From Sulfurimonas sp. (GTDB taxonomy: Bacteria > Campylobacterota > Campylobacteria > Campylobacterales > Sulfurimonadaceae), in assembly GCF_026991475.1 (NCBI RefSeq), contig NZ_JALXBK010000094.1, positions 1-64,000 on the forward strand: 64,000 nucleotides of DNA, written 5' to 3'. Positions within the stretch are counted from its first letter, which is position 1; the number at the start of each line of letters is the position of its first letter. Position numbers and translations under genes: made by a program. Shown piece after piece: positions 19,435 through 29,330 of the stretch. Under the pieces are notes generated by a model that saw only the letters and a program-made list of their open reading frames with translations, ran no database searches and was not told where the DNA came from.

Positions 19435-20318
19435 TGGGCTATAAATCTCTTCTTATCTTAGAAAAAATTCTTATGGCTTTACCAAAAAGTGCTCGTAAGA
19501 ACTTTTTTGTTTTTTTAGCGTTCATTGGCTATATTTCAAGTAAAAAATACCGCAACATTGTCAAACAAAACCTCGACTATGCATTTGATAACAGTATGAG
19601 TGAAGCAGAGATAAAAACAATAACAAAATACTCTTTTAAAAACTTACTTTTTAATTTTATGCACCTAATGGAACTGCGCCATATGACAAAAAAGGAACTT
19701 GCAGATAAAGTTACAGTTGTCAATAAAGAAGCAGTTGATAGAGTGCATAAAGAAGGGCGTGCTGTCATTTATGTCACATCTCACTACTGTGCTTGGGAAC
19801 TTGGAGGGGCATCTGTAGGTGCCTTTATTGAGCCTACTGCAGCAGTATATAAAAAGATGAAAAACAGTGTTTATGAAGAGTGGTTATTAGATGCTCGTTC
19901 TCGATTTGGAAATAGTAATTTGGAAAAAACAAATGTGCTAAAACCACTTATTCGCCTTATAAAAAACGGCAAAGCAAGTGGTATTTTAATCGATACAAAT
20001 ATTAATAAGAGAGAAGGGGTTCTTGTTAATTTTATGGGTAAACCCATTCGACAAACGGCAACGCCTGCCTACTTAGCACGAAAATTTAACGCAGCAATCA
20101 TTCCCGTTACTATTCGCACTGATGATGAAGAGCACTACACACTTATGCTTTTTGATGAAATTAAAGTTCCTAAAACTGAGAATGAAGAAGATGACATTCA
20201 AAAAGCGACACAACTCCAAGCGGACTGGCTCACTTCTATCATCACAAAAGAGCCAAAATTTTGGTTTTGGTTACATAGAAGATGGAAGAGTGATAATCCT
20301 CAAATCTACAAAAAGTAG
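19434..20318 (+). CDS. lpxL: Lipid A biosynthesis lauroyl acyltransferase
   Basis: LpxL/HtrB family: YVTSHYCAWELGGASVG...WFWLHRRWK. Confidence 0.88.
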   Translation: MGYKSLLILEKILMALPKSARKNFFVFLAFIGYISSKKYRNIVKQNLDYAFDNSMSEAEIKTITKYSFKNLLFNFMHLMELRHMTKKELADKVTVVNKEAVDRVHKEGRAVIYVTSHYCAWELGGASVGAFIEPTAAVYKKMKNSVYEEWLLDARSRFGNSNLEKTNVLKPLIRLIKNGKASGILIDTNINKREGVLVNFMGKPIRQTATPAYLARKFNAAIIPVTIRTDDEEHYTLMLFDEIKVPKTENEEDDIQKATQLQADWLTSIITKEPKFWFWLHRRWKSDNPQIYKK

Positions 20319-20321
20319 ATT

Positions 20322-21374
20322 TTAACACTCTTTTTTTGAATCATATTCTCTTGAGCGTGCTTCAAACAACTTTAAAATTGTTAGAAAAAATGCAGTAATT
20401 GCAGGACCTAAAATCATTCCCCAAAATCCAAAAGTTGTAAGACCCGCTATAATGGCAAAAAAGATAACTAGCTCATTCATTTTAGTTACACCATCTTTAT
20501 GTATTTTTTGATTAATTTCTCTAATAATAAGAGGTTTAACAAAAGTATCCGCAACAATGGAAATAACAACTACTGAATAGAGTGCAATAAAAATTGCATT
20601 ACTGTTATGCCCAATAGAGAACTCATAAATCATAAATGGCAACCACATTAGTACACCACCTATAACAGGAATTAAAGAAGCAAAACCATACATAATTCCA
20701 AAGAGTAAGCCATTGTAGCCCATAAAAGAGATTGCAATTCCAAAAAGTGCGCCCTCAAACATTGCAGTTGCAATGATAGAGTAAAAAACAACACTCATAA
20801 CAGAAGAGAGTTCTCGTATAAGCAGCTGTGCATCTTCAACAGACATCTGTACAATACGCTTTAAAAAATCAACCATACTTGCACTATTATAATTGGCAAA
20901 AAAGTAAAATACAATTACTAAAAAAGCATTTTTAACAAACCCTGCGCTAAAAGCACCAATTTTACCTGCAATATCTAAGCTATGAGCCGTAAAAGCATTA
21001 ATATTTATATCTTTTAAACTGTCTGCAAAATAGGGTTTTACAAAGCGTAAATATTCAGGAGGATTTTCAATAAAATGTTTTACATACATCTCGACATTTT
21101 TAAGAGTATTGGGGTTTAGATGGTTTAATTTTATAGTTAAATTTGTCAAAAAATAACTCAATGGTGCGAAAAACAGTATGGCAAGCAAAAGGCTTGACAA
21201 GAGTGCTGCTGCCATTTTTGAGTGGAATTTTTTTTCAAAATAATCTTGTATATTTGATGTTGAAATTGACAAGAGAGCAGCTATTGTAATCACCATTAAA
21301 AAAGGTGCATACAGAAGATACATCCAGTAAAGGGCAACGCCAAATAAAATAGCAATAAAGTATTGTGTTCTCAT
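20322..21374 (-). CDS. AI-2E/PerM-family transporter
   Basis: Multi-TM; SLIPVIGGVLMWLPF and WGMILGPAITAFFLTILKL family signatures. Confidence 0.85.
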   Translation of the reverse strand: MRTQYFIAILFGVALYWMYLLYAPFLMVITIAALLSISTSNIQDYFEKKFHSKMAAALLSSLLLAILFFAPLSYFLTNLTIKLNHLNPNTLKNVEMYVKHFIENPPEYLRFVKPYFADSLKDININAFTAHSLDIAGKIGAFSAGFVKNAFLVIVFYFFANYNSASMVDFLKRIVQMSVEDAQLLIRELSSVMSVVFYSIIATAMFEGALFGIAISFMGYNGLLFGIMYGFASLIPVIGGVLMWLPFMIYEFSIGHNSNAIFIALYSVVVISIVADTFVKPLIIREINQKIHKDGVTKMNELVIFFAIIAGLTTFGFWGMILGPAITAFFLTILKLFEARSREYDSKKEC

Positions 21375-22403
21375 CTAAAAAAGTGTCCCGTCTGCGTTTA
21401 CACAACTCATATTTAAAACATCATAAGTAGCAGGTGTTGCCCTACGCCCCTTTGCTGTTCGCTCCAAATATCCATTTGCAATAAGATAAGGTTCTAGTAC
21501 ATCTTCAACAGTCCCCTCATCTTCACTCAAAGCTGCTGCAATGGTACTCAGTCCCATCGCCCGTCCATTTGCAGATACAAGAAGGTTTAAAAGACGTAAA
21601 TCCATCTCATCAAAGCCATGAGAGTTTATACCCAGCTCATCAAGCGCATATTTTGTTCTGTTATGGCTGATGTCTGCTTCATCCGCTACATCTGCAAAAT
21701 CTCTTACACGACGGAGTAAACGCAGCGCTATACGTGGTGTACCCCTGCTGCGTTTAGCTATCTCAAACGCAGCTTCATAAATAATCTCTTTTTCAAGTTT
21801 CTCTGAAGCCTGCGCAATAATTCGGGCAAGTTCATCATTTGAGTAAAAGTTCATACGAAAACTCATTCCAAATCTATCACGAAGTGGATTTGAAAGCATT
21901 CCTGCACGCGTTGTCGCACCAATAAGTGTAAAACGTGGTAAATCAATTTTCACCGTCTGTGCAGCAGGGCCACTCCCTATGATAATGTCGATACGGTAAT
22001 CTTCCATAGAAGAGTAGAGTATCTCTTCAACAGCAGGAGAGAGACGATGAATTTCATCTATAAATAAAATATCACCCTCTTCTAAGTTTGTTAAAATTGC
22101 TGCTAGATCACCGCTCTTCTCTATCATTGGTGCGGCTGTCACTTTGATGTTAGCGTTCATCTCATTTGCTATAATAAGTGCTAAAGTTGTCTTTCCAAGT
22201 CCAGGAGGTCCATAAAAAAGAACATGGTCAAGTGCCTCTTGGCGTTTTTTTGAAGCCTCAATAAATACAGAAAGATTTTTTTTAATCTGCTCTTGTCCAA
22301 TGTATTCACTCCAGGCATCTGGGCGAAGTGTAACCTCACTATTTTCATCTTCAATACTAAAAGTTTCAATATCAACAACACGATCCATTAAGATTTCACC
22401 CAT
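21375..22403 (-). CDS. ruvB: Holliday junction branch migration helicase RuvB
   Basis: [19 protein letters not shown]...[13 protein letters not shown]...[18 protein letters not shown]. Confidence 0.97.
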   Translation of the reverse strand: MGEILMDRVVDIETFSIEDENSEVTLRPDAWSEYIGQEQIKKNLSVFIEASKKRQEALDHVLFYGPPGLGKTTLALIIANEMNANIKVTAAPMIEKSGDLAAILTNLEEGDILFIDEIHRLSPAVEEILYSSMEDYRIDIIIGSGPAAQTVKIDLPRFTLIGATTRAGMLSNPLRDRFGMSFRMNFYSNDELARIIAQASEKLEKEIIYEAAFEIAKRSRGTPRIALRLLRRVRDFADVADEADISHNRTKYALDELGINSHGFDEMDLRLLNLLVSANGRAMGLSTIAAALSEDEGTVEDVLEPYLIANGYLERTAKGRRATPATYDVLNMSCVNADGTLF

Positions 22404-23194
22404 TAATATGTATGTTCCTCAGCTGGAAATGCTTTTGTTGCAACTTCATCAGCATACTCTTTAACTGCATTTTTCACCAAAGTTGCACCATCCAAATATT
22501 TTTTTACAAACTTTGGTGTGAACGCTTCAAAAAGTCCTAGCATATCTGAAAAAACAAGTACCTGACCATCAACATCAGCCCCTGCACCTATGCCAATAAC
22601 AGGGATACTCACTGCCTCTGCGACCTCTTTTGCAACATCTGCTTTTGTTCCCTCTATCACCATACAAAACGCACCCGCTTTTTCTACTGCTTTTGCATCA
22701 GCAATGATAGACTCTCTTTGCTCTTCCGTCTTCCCCTTGACCTTATATCCGCCTTCACTGCGAACAGACTGGGGAAGCAGTCCTATATGCCCACATACAG
22801 CAATGCCATTTGCACTCAAATGTGCAATAATATCAGCTTTGTCTTGACCACCCTCTATTTTTACACAATCAGCCTGCGTTTGTTGAAAAATTTTTATAGC
22901 ATTGTCCAGTGCTCTCTCTTTGTCAATGTAAGTACCAAAAGGCATATCACATATAACAAAACTATTTGGTGCGCCCATACATACTGCGTTTGTGTGGTAA
23001 ATCATCTGCTCTAAAGTTGCAGAGATGGTATCACTCTTACCTGCAAAACTCATGTTAAGGCTATCGCCTACCAAAATCATATCTGCACTTTCGCTGACAA
23101 GTTTAGAAAACAGCGCATCGTAAGCCGTAATCATGACTAATGATTTTACACCTTTAGCCTGTTTTATGGAAGATATTGTTAATTTTTTGCTCAT
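22403..23194 (-). CDS. panB: 3-methyl-2-oxobutanoate hydroxymethyltransferase
   Basis: [28 protein letters not shown]...IPVIGIGAG. Confidence 0.95.
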   Translation of the reverse strand: MSKKLTISSIKQAKGVKSLVMITAYDALFSKLVSESADMILVGDSLNMSFAGKSDTISATLEQMIYHTNAVCMGAPNSFVICDMPFGTYIDKERALDNAIKIFQQTQADCVKIEGGQDKADIIAHLSANGIAVCGHIGLLPQSVRSEGGYKVKGKTEEQRESIIADAKAVEKAGAFCMVIEGTKADVAKEVAEAVSIPVIGIGAGADVDGQVLVFSDMLGLFEAFTPKFVKKYLDGATLVKNAVKEYADEVATKAFPAEEHTY

Positions 23195-23283
23195 TTGAAA
23201 ACTCTTTGTAGTTTAATAAAAGTATTTTAACTAAAAATTGCTATAATTTGGTAATAGACTTCTATTATAAGGGGAATTGTTTA

Positions 23284-23685
23284 ATGGGTATACGCAGTGA
23301 TTTAGAAACAAACTTTGATTATGAAATCGTTGATGAGTTTTTAGACCACTACTCTATGATGGTTGAAAGCATGGAAGTGATGATTATTGACCTAACAAAA
23401 CCTAATATGTACAAGAGAAGTATTAATGAACTTTTTCGTGTATTTCACAATATAAAATCAGCTTCTGGATACTTGCAAATACTACCTATGAATAAACTGG
23501 CATCATTTGTCGAAGATGCACTTGAAGATTTACGCAATAACAGCACCTCGATTAATCAAGAAACAGTTGATTGGCTTTTACAAATAAGTGATATGTTTGC
23601 CATCTGGCAAGATGATCTTAAACAAGACAGCGAACTTAGTAAAATAAAATTTTCCCTACTTAAAACTCCCGATTTGGATAAATAA
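23284..23685 (+). CDS. HPt-like phosphotransfer domain protein
   Basis: LFRVFHNIKSASGYLQILPMNKLASFVEDALEDLRN resembles a CheA-type HPt helix with candidate phospho-His; start moved from 23248 to ATG 23284 behind AAGGGG. Confidence 0.65.
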   Translation: MGIRSDLETNFDYEIVDEFLDHYSMMVESMEVMIIDLTKPNMYKRSINELFRVFHNIKSASGYLQILPMNKLASFVEDALEDLRNNSTSINQETVDWLLQISDMFAIWQDDLKQDSELSKIKFSLLKTPDLDK

Positions 23686-24425
23686 TGAAAAAACTCGTAG
23701 CATATATAACCTCTGGATACCCAGAAAAATCTTTTAGTGTTGATTTGGCACTCTCTCTTGGAGAGAATGGTGTTGACACTCTCGAACTCGGTGTTCCTTT
23801 CTCTGACCCAGTAGCAGATGGTCCTGCCATTGAAGATGCAAACCATAAGGCACTGGAACTTGGTTTTAAATTTAAAGACCTTTTGGAAATTTCAAAAGTC
23901 GTAGCACCAAAAGTGGACACCCTCTGGATGGGTTACTTTAACAGCTTCTACCAACAAGATCTGCATAAATTACTGCCACTTGCAAAAGAGCTTGGAGTAA
24001 ATGGGCTTATTATTCCTGATGTACCGCATGAAGAGGCAAAACTCTATAAAGAGCTTTTTGCTGCAAATAGTATTGCAAATATCTCTTTTGTAGCACCTAC
24101 TGACTCTGAAAAACGAATAGAAGAGCTTGTAAGCGATGCACAGAAATTCATCTATATGGTAGCTTACACTGGCATAACAGGAGCAGGAGTGGCAGAAGAT
24201 TTACAGCCATTTTTAGCTTCTATAAAAAAATATACACAAACACCCGTATATGTCGGTTTTGGAGTTAATGAAAAGACCGCAAAAGAGAAGGTAAAAGGGG
24301 CTGATGGTGTCATCGTTGGAAGTGCTTTTATAAACATCCTTTTAAACGAAAAGCTATCATTAAGCCAAAAAATAGCACAATGCAGCGAGCTTGCAAAAGT
24401 CATCAAAAACGAAATAAACGCTTAA
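23685..24425 (+). CDS. trpA: Tryptophan synthase alpha subunit
   Basis: VAYITSGYPEKSF...DTLELGVPFSDPVADGPAIEDAN...YTGITGAG. Confidence 0.96.
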   Translation: MKKLVAYITSGYPEKSFSVDLALSLGENGVDTLELGVPFSDPVADGPAIEDANHKALELGFKFKDLLEISKVVAPKVDTLWMGYFNSFYQQDLHKLLPLAKELGVNGLIIPDVPHEEAKLYKELFAANSIANISFVAPTDSEKRIEELVSDAQKFIYMVAYTGITGAGVAEDLQPFLASIKKYTQTPVYVGFGVNEKTAKEKVKGADGVIVGSAFINILLNEKLSLSQKIAQCSELAKVIKNEINA

Positions 24426-25351
24426 TCTTCCTTAATTTCAAAAAGCACTAAAAGTGTTTTTTGAAACATATTGTTATTGTCATCACTCACCATTATAAAT
24501 CTATTTTTTCCTACTTTTGTCACACCCTCAAAGTTGTCTATATTCCACCCTTTATTTGAGTCAAACGCAGCGAGTAATTCACTTTTACAGAGATGATTTT
24601 TATTGCAAGAGGAGAGATCTACTTTTACAAGTGCAGTATATCGTCTTGGCAAAAAATAGTGATAGCTACGAAGAAGTACAACTATATTATTTTCATCTAT
24701 AAACTCAAGACCTGTAATATTCCCATATGCTTGAAACTTATAAATATTTGTATTTGAATAGAGTCTATGGTATTTTTTATCAACATTTTTCAAAGGCTCT
24801 TCAGGTGCTGTAATGATACCGTACTTTTTATTGTAAGCTACAGCTTCAAGTCCTTTGTTTTTACTCTTATATAGCTCTAAATTTTGTAAGGCTTTATTTA
24901 TGTGTATCTTTTTTATTTTAACACCTTCAGGTGTGAAAAGATTCACCCTCTCTTTCCCCTCAAATGAAATGAGTAAATCATCTCCTTTTAAAGCCAAACC
25001 TTCAGAGTCATGATGATGAATTTTAGAGTATTTTTTACGCAATTTATACTTATGAACAAATGTTAACTTAATAATTTTATTATGCTTTATAAGCAGCCGA
25101 AAAACAACAAGATAGCCCTTGTCGCTCACTGCATAGAGGTAACCATTTTTATATGCAAGTCCAGATAATTCGCTAATTTTCACACCAGAAATATCATCAA
25201 ATTTCAGACGCTTGCTATCAAGAATTTTAATTTTTTCATAGCTGCTCTCTTTCATTGAGCTAGGTTTGATCTCAAACGCAGTCATACCTGCAAAAAGAAG
25301 TTGCCAAGAGAATAAAAGTAAAAAAATAGTTTTATCTATTGAATTTTTCAA
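24422..25351 (-). CDS. Secreted phytase-like/SdiA-regulated esterase-like protein
   Basis: Signal peptide; ISELSGLAYKNGYLYAVSDKGYL...HHDSEGLALKGDDLLISFEGKERV...NIDNFEGVTKVGKNRFIMVSDDNNN. Confidence 0.7.
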   Translation of the reverse strand: MKNSIDKTIFLLLFSWQLLFAGMTAFEIKPSSMKESSYEKIKILDSKRLKFDDISGVKISELSGLAYKNGYLYAVSDKGYLVVFRLLIKHNKIIKLTFVHKYKLRKKYSKIHHHDSEGLALKGDDLLISFEGKERVNLFTPEGVKIKKIHINKALQNLELYKSKNKGLEAVAYNKKYGIITAPEEPLKNVDKKYHRLYSNTNIYKFQAYGNITGLEFIDENNIVVLLRSYHYFLPRRYTALVKVDLSSCNKNHLCKSELLAAFDSNKGWNIDNFEGVTKVGKNRFIMVSDDNNNMFQKTLLVLFEIKED

Positions 25352-25381
25352 ATACTACCTCTTGTATGCTATAATCTAAAT

Positions 25382-25597
25382 ATGAAAATATGGATATCAA
25401 AAACAGTTACACCAAGCTACAAACTAATAAAACTACATTGTGAACAGCACAGTAATTACGTATATTTGGGAGATTTAGATGATAAAGAACTGAAAGAGTT
25501 TCTCCTCAGTGAACAACAAAATCTTGATGTTGCTAAAAATATCAAACTCTTACACTACTATGGGTATTTACATCTTTTTATAACGCAAAAAGGCTAA
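25382..25597 (+). CDS. Small conserved protein, unknown function (71 aa)
   Basis: ATG directly downstream of a TATAAT box, followed by a terminator-like hairpin. Confidence 0.6.
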   Translation: MKIWISKTVTPSYKLIKLHCEQHSNYVYLGDLDDKELKEFLLSEQQNLDVAKNIKLLHYYGYLHLFITQKG

Positions 25598-25608
25598 GAA
25601 AAAAGCCT
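25591..25608. terminator. Short hairpin AGGCT...AGCCT between convergent genes
   Basis: 5-bp stem with A-rich flanks in the 9-bp intergenic/3'-end region. Confidence 0.4.
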
Positions 25609-26203
25609 AATGCATTTCATATTTAAAGATAATACTTGCATACCCTGTAATAAAATTATTAAATGTATAAGTCACATTATCTTTTGTATTTGTAGCGTCA
25701 AGCATCATAAGTCGTGCTCCCACTTCTAAGTCAATAAGTTTACTTGCATGAAAATTAAGTCCTGCATCAGCTCCATAATATGGATTTGAAATCAATCGCT
25801 TAGTTGTCTCATTTGGTGCTTTAAATTTCATATTTGCAATACCTGCATTTAGCCCAATATAAAGATTCATTTTAGTAGATACATTTAAAAGATAATCCAA
25901 CTCTCCACCATATGTTCCTATGTAATCATAAGAGCTATCTGGATTAGTATAATAATCTGCTGTTAAGAATATTCTATAGTTATAAGACTCTGCACCAATT
26001 TTTATACCGATATTTTGAACAGTTTTGTTTACTGAATCACTCATAGTAGCAGTATCAACATCACTATTAATACTCGTCATCCCACCCTCAATTCCAATAA
26101 GTGAATAATCTGGGTAAATTACCGTATCTGCCATTGCAGCACTACTTAACATCGCGGCTGCAACAAGAGCCTTACCTAATCTATTTTTTATCATTATCTT
26201 CAC
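25607..26203 (-). CDS. Outer-membrane beta-barrel protein
   Basis: Signal peptide, alternating strand pattern, terminal aromatic-rich strand NNFITGYASIIFKYEMH. Confidence 0.7.
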   Translation of the reverse strand: MKIMIKNRLGKALVAAAMLSSAAMADTVIYPDYSLIGIEGGMTSINSDVDTATMSDSVNKTVQNIGIKIGAESYNYRIFLTADYYTNPDSSYDYIGTYGGELDYLLNVSTKMNLYIGLNAGIANMKFKAPNETTKRLISNPYYGADAGLNFHASKLIDLEVGARLMMLDATNTKDNVTYTFNNFITGYASIIFKYEMH

Positions 26204-26206
26204 CTT

Positions 26207-28009
26207 TTAAAATTCGTCTACAACAATAATATCTGTAATTGTTATACTACCCGCTTTTTTTTGTGTTTCATTTACATCTTCCAATTCAACATAGGCACCA
26301 CCATGTCGACTAAGTGCAAGGTTATCACAAGTACCAACTTGTCCATGAAATATAGCTTTTTTATATACAATATTATCAGTCGTAACTATCTCTGCCCTGA
26401 AGTTACCATTTCTATACCATTCAGAAGTATTTTTCAATGAAATAGGAATGAAGTATGTTGCATCAGTAGTTCCAGCAGGAATACTTTTTGTTATATCTTT
26501 AAATCCCATACCACGCAATAATATCTTACGCGCTTCTCCAACTCTTGTATCTTTCCCATTAGCAGAACCTATTAAATTTATCCAAAATATAACTGACTTA
26601 CCAGTAAGATAATAATCATATTCCATATCCAAAACTGTACTTGCATTCTCATCTAAAATATAATTATTATTTTTTGGATAAACATTACCTACCCATTCTT
26701 CCCCAAATTGACAAGTATCTTGTCTATAGTTATTTCCCACTGCAAAACCTAATTTTGACACATTCTTTCCATAATAATTTTCAATTAATAGTAGGTCAGT
26801 ATCACCATTACTACTTTTGTTAATATCCCATTTTCCTGAAGCATCATAGGTATATCCATTTCCAAATGTTACCAAATAATCATGTTCAGGATCCACATTT
26901 GAAAAAAAGTTTTCGGAGGTATGAAATATATCATTTGGCGTTGCATTTTCAATACTTCCGCCTCTTGGTGGAATAGAGTAAAGATAATTCATACTGTTAG
27001 TTGCTGTCGATGCACCACTTTGGACATAGCCTGTAATCATACCTGTAGAAATAGTAGGTTTTGTATTAATAAGATTACTATATTTATCTGTTGCTGTAAG
27101 TACCCAATGATCAATAAATTTAGCATGTTCCTTATCTTGTGATGTACCTGCATATGAAAGACTAAACGCAGTTGGTGGACCTGACAAAACAACCACACTA
27201 TATATTTTAATAAGATCTTTTTCCTCGTGATTAGCATCGAAAAAGTGAGCTTCTACCTTTAATGGAATAAGACCAGATTTTGTATTAGTATTCACGTTAA
27301 CTGTAATTCTATTTTTATCTGTTACAGTGAGTGTACTTAAATTTTCATTTCCATAACTATCTGAAAGTGTTGCTAGACCAGGGTTTAAAGAGCTAACTGT
27401 TAATGAAATTATATCATCGTCAGCAACTTTATTGTTATTTGAATCTTCTACATTATAAGATATAGCCTTTGTTGCGTTTAAAGCCAACTTAACATTTTCA
27501 CCATTACTAGAAACAAGCTTATAACTTGAAACTATTGTCTGATTTGTTTCAGGGACAATTGACATCGTATACTGTTTAATATTAGATGGGTCAGAATCAT
27601 GATAAAAGCCAAAATAGATATTAGATGTATCAGCACTTAAATCTTTTGGAGCAGTATATGTAAAAGTTGCAACACCATTAGTCAATTTTGATGCATATTT
27701 ATCAAACGTACCGACATCTCTGCCTTGTCGTACATCTGGAGAATTTATAAGTTTTACTTCTCCTTCGGAGTAGGGGTTATTTGCACTATCAAACACACGT
27801 ACATCAATAGTAACAACCTGACTATTTGTAGTAAGAACTGTACTTGAAACTGGTAAGACAACTGTCACTGCAGGGTTTGTAACATTACTCTCCACAACAT
27901 TTTCGTTACTATTCGCACCACTATTTGGAGTGTCACTATTATTTCCTTGACACCCACTCAACATTAGTAGAGTAACCAGTGCTACAACCGTTAATCTTAG
28001 TAAATTCAT
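26207..28009 (-). CDS. Surface lipoprotein with Ig-like (invasin/Big-type) repeats
   Basis: Lipobox LLMLSGC; repeated VVTIDVRVFDSANNPYSEGEV..., NGVATFTYTAPKDLSADTSNIYF, VEDSNNNKVADDDIISLTVSS. Confidence 0.7.
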   Translation of the reverse strand: MNLLRLTVVALVTLLMLSGCQGNNSDTPNSGANSNENVVESNVTNPAVTVVLPVSSTVLTTNSQVVTIDVRVFDSANNPYSEGEVKLINSPDVRQGRDVGTFDKYASKLTNGVATFTYTAPKDLSADTSNIYFGFYHDSDPSNIKQYTMSIVPETNQTIVSSYKLVSSNGENVKLALNATKAISYNVEDSNNNKVADDDIISLTVSSLNPGLATLSDSYGNENLSTLTVTDKNRITVNVNTNTKSGLIPLKVEAHFFDANHEEKDLIKIYSVVVLSGPPTAFSLSYAGTSQDKEHAKFIDHWVLTATDKYSNLINTKPTISTGMITGYVQSGASTATNSMNYLYSIPPRGGSIENATPNDIFHTSENFFSNVDPEHDYLVTFGNGYTYDASGKWDINKSSNGDTDLLLIENYYGKNVSKLGFAVGNNYRQDTCQFGEEWVGNVYPKNNNYILDENASTVLDMEYDYYLTGKSVIFWINLIGSANGKDTRVGEARKILLRGMGFKDITKSIPAGTTDATYFIPISLKNTSEWYRNGNFRAEIVTTDNIVYKKAIFHGQVGTCDNLALSRHGGAYVELEDVNETQKKAGSITITDIIVVDEF

Positions 28010-28121
28010 ATACCTTCCCCTTTTTTACAATCACAATTAAGAAATACTACTATTGTACTTGAATATTTATAAATTACAAATTAAAACCATTAAAGTTAAA
28101 TCGACCAATGGAGCTATTAAT

Positions 28122-29330
28122 TTAATTTATAGATTTAGCACAACAGTATCCACTCGAAAATGCCCACTGAAAATTATATCCACCAAGCTCACCTGTCACA
28201 TCTACAACTTCCCCTATGAAGTAAAGATTTTTTACTTTTTTTGCCTCAAGCGTTGCAAAATCCAACTCCTCTGCTAAAACACCGCCACGGCTCACTTCTG
28301 CCTTTGTAAAGCCAAAGTTTCCAGCAGGAGCAAAGGTATAATTATGCAGATTATTCAGTAAAGCTTTTTCCTCTTTTGTAAGTTTATTGCACTCTTTATC
28401 TTTGCACCCTACTGCGTTTAGAAGTGCTTTTGCAAGTCGCTTCGGCAGAGGCAATACAGAGCTTATAAGCTTTTTACTTGCCTTTGTAAGCTCTAGGACG
28501 CTCTTATTTGGTAAAAAATCTATGCTTATCTCCCCTTTTTTCCAGTAAAGTGAAGCCGAAAGCACAGCAGGACCGCTTATGCCTTTATGAGCAAAGAGCA
28601 TCTCCTCATCTATTACTCTATCTTCTACTTTTATCTGCACATAACAGCTCAAACCACTCAGTTCTTTCATCCAAAACTGCTCTTTTTGCAGCGTGAGTCC
28701 CACAAGTGCAGGGGTAAACTCTTTAACATTGAGTCCAAAACTTTTTGCTATTTCAAGTCCAATACGGCTTGCACCTATACTTTTAAAACTCTCTCCACCT
28801 GTTGCCACAACTACTTTTTTCGCCTGCATAGCTCCTTTATCAGTTGCAACAGTAAAAATATCATTATCTTTTCTCACAGAGATTACTTTATGGTTTAAGA
28901 TGAGTTCAGAGTGTTTCGCACTGCGTTTAAGTAGCTCTATAATATCATCCGCACTGTGTTTACAGAAGTAGTATCGCCCCTTTCGCAGCTCCAATTCTAC
29001 TCGGTTTCTCTCCAACCACTCAAGCAGCTTATCGCGTGAAAACTTTTTCAATACTTTTGCTATAAGCTCGCTCTCACCATCAAAATTCTCCAACTTTACA
29101 CTTGCATTTGTGATGTTACACTTTCCACCACCAGAGATCTTAAGCTTTTTTGCAGGCTTTTCATTCACATCAATAATGGCTACACTCTTTTTTTTACTCA
29201 AATTTGCAGCACACATCAAGCCTGAAGCCCCTGCTCCCAAAATAATTATGTCATATATTTTCATAACGACATTATACGCTATAATTACAAAAACATTTAA
29301 AGAAGAAAAACTATGAGCAACAAACTCCAT
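28122..29330 (-). CDS. BaiN/HI0933-family flavoprotein (NAD(P)/FAD-dependent)
   Basis: DIIILGAGASGLMCAANLSKK...GGGKCNITNASV...GGYNFQWAFSSGYCC. Confidence 0.9.
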   Translation of the reverse strand: MEFVAHSFSSLNVFVIIAYNVVMKIYDIIILGAGASGLMCAANLSKKKSVAIIDVNEKPAKKLKISGGGKCNITNASVKLENFDGESELIAKVLKKFSRDKLLEWLERNRVELELRKGRYYFCKHSADDIIELLKRSAKHSELILNHKVISVRKDNDIFTVATDKGAMQAKKVVVATGGESFKSIGASRIGLEIAKSFGLNVKEFTPALVGLTLQKEQFWMKELSGLSCYVQIKVEDRVIDEEMLFAHKGISGPAVLSASLYWKKGEISIDFLPNKSVLELTKASKKLISSVLPLPKRLAKALLNAVGCKDKECNKLTKEEKALLNNLHNYTFAPAGNFGFTKAEVSRGGVLAEELDFATLEAKKVKNLYFIGEVVDVTGELGGYNFQWAFSSGYCCAKSIN

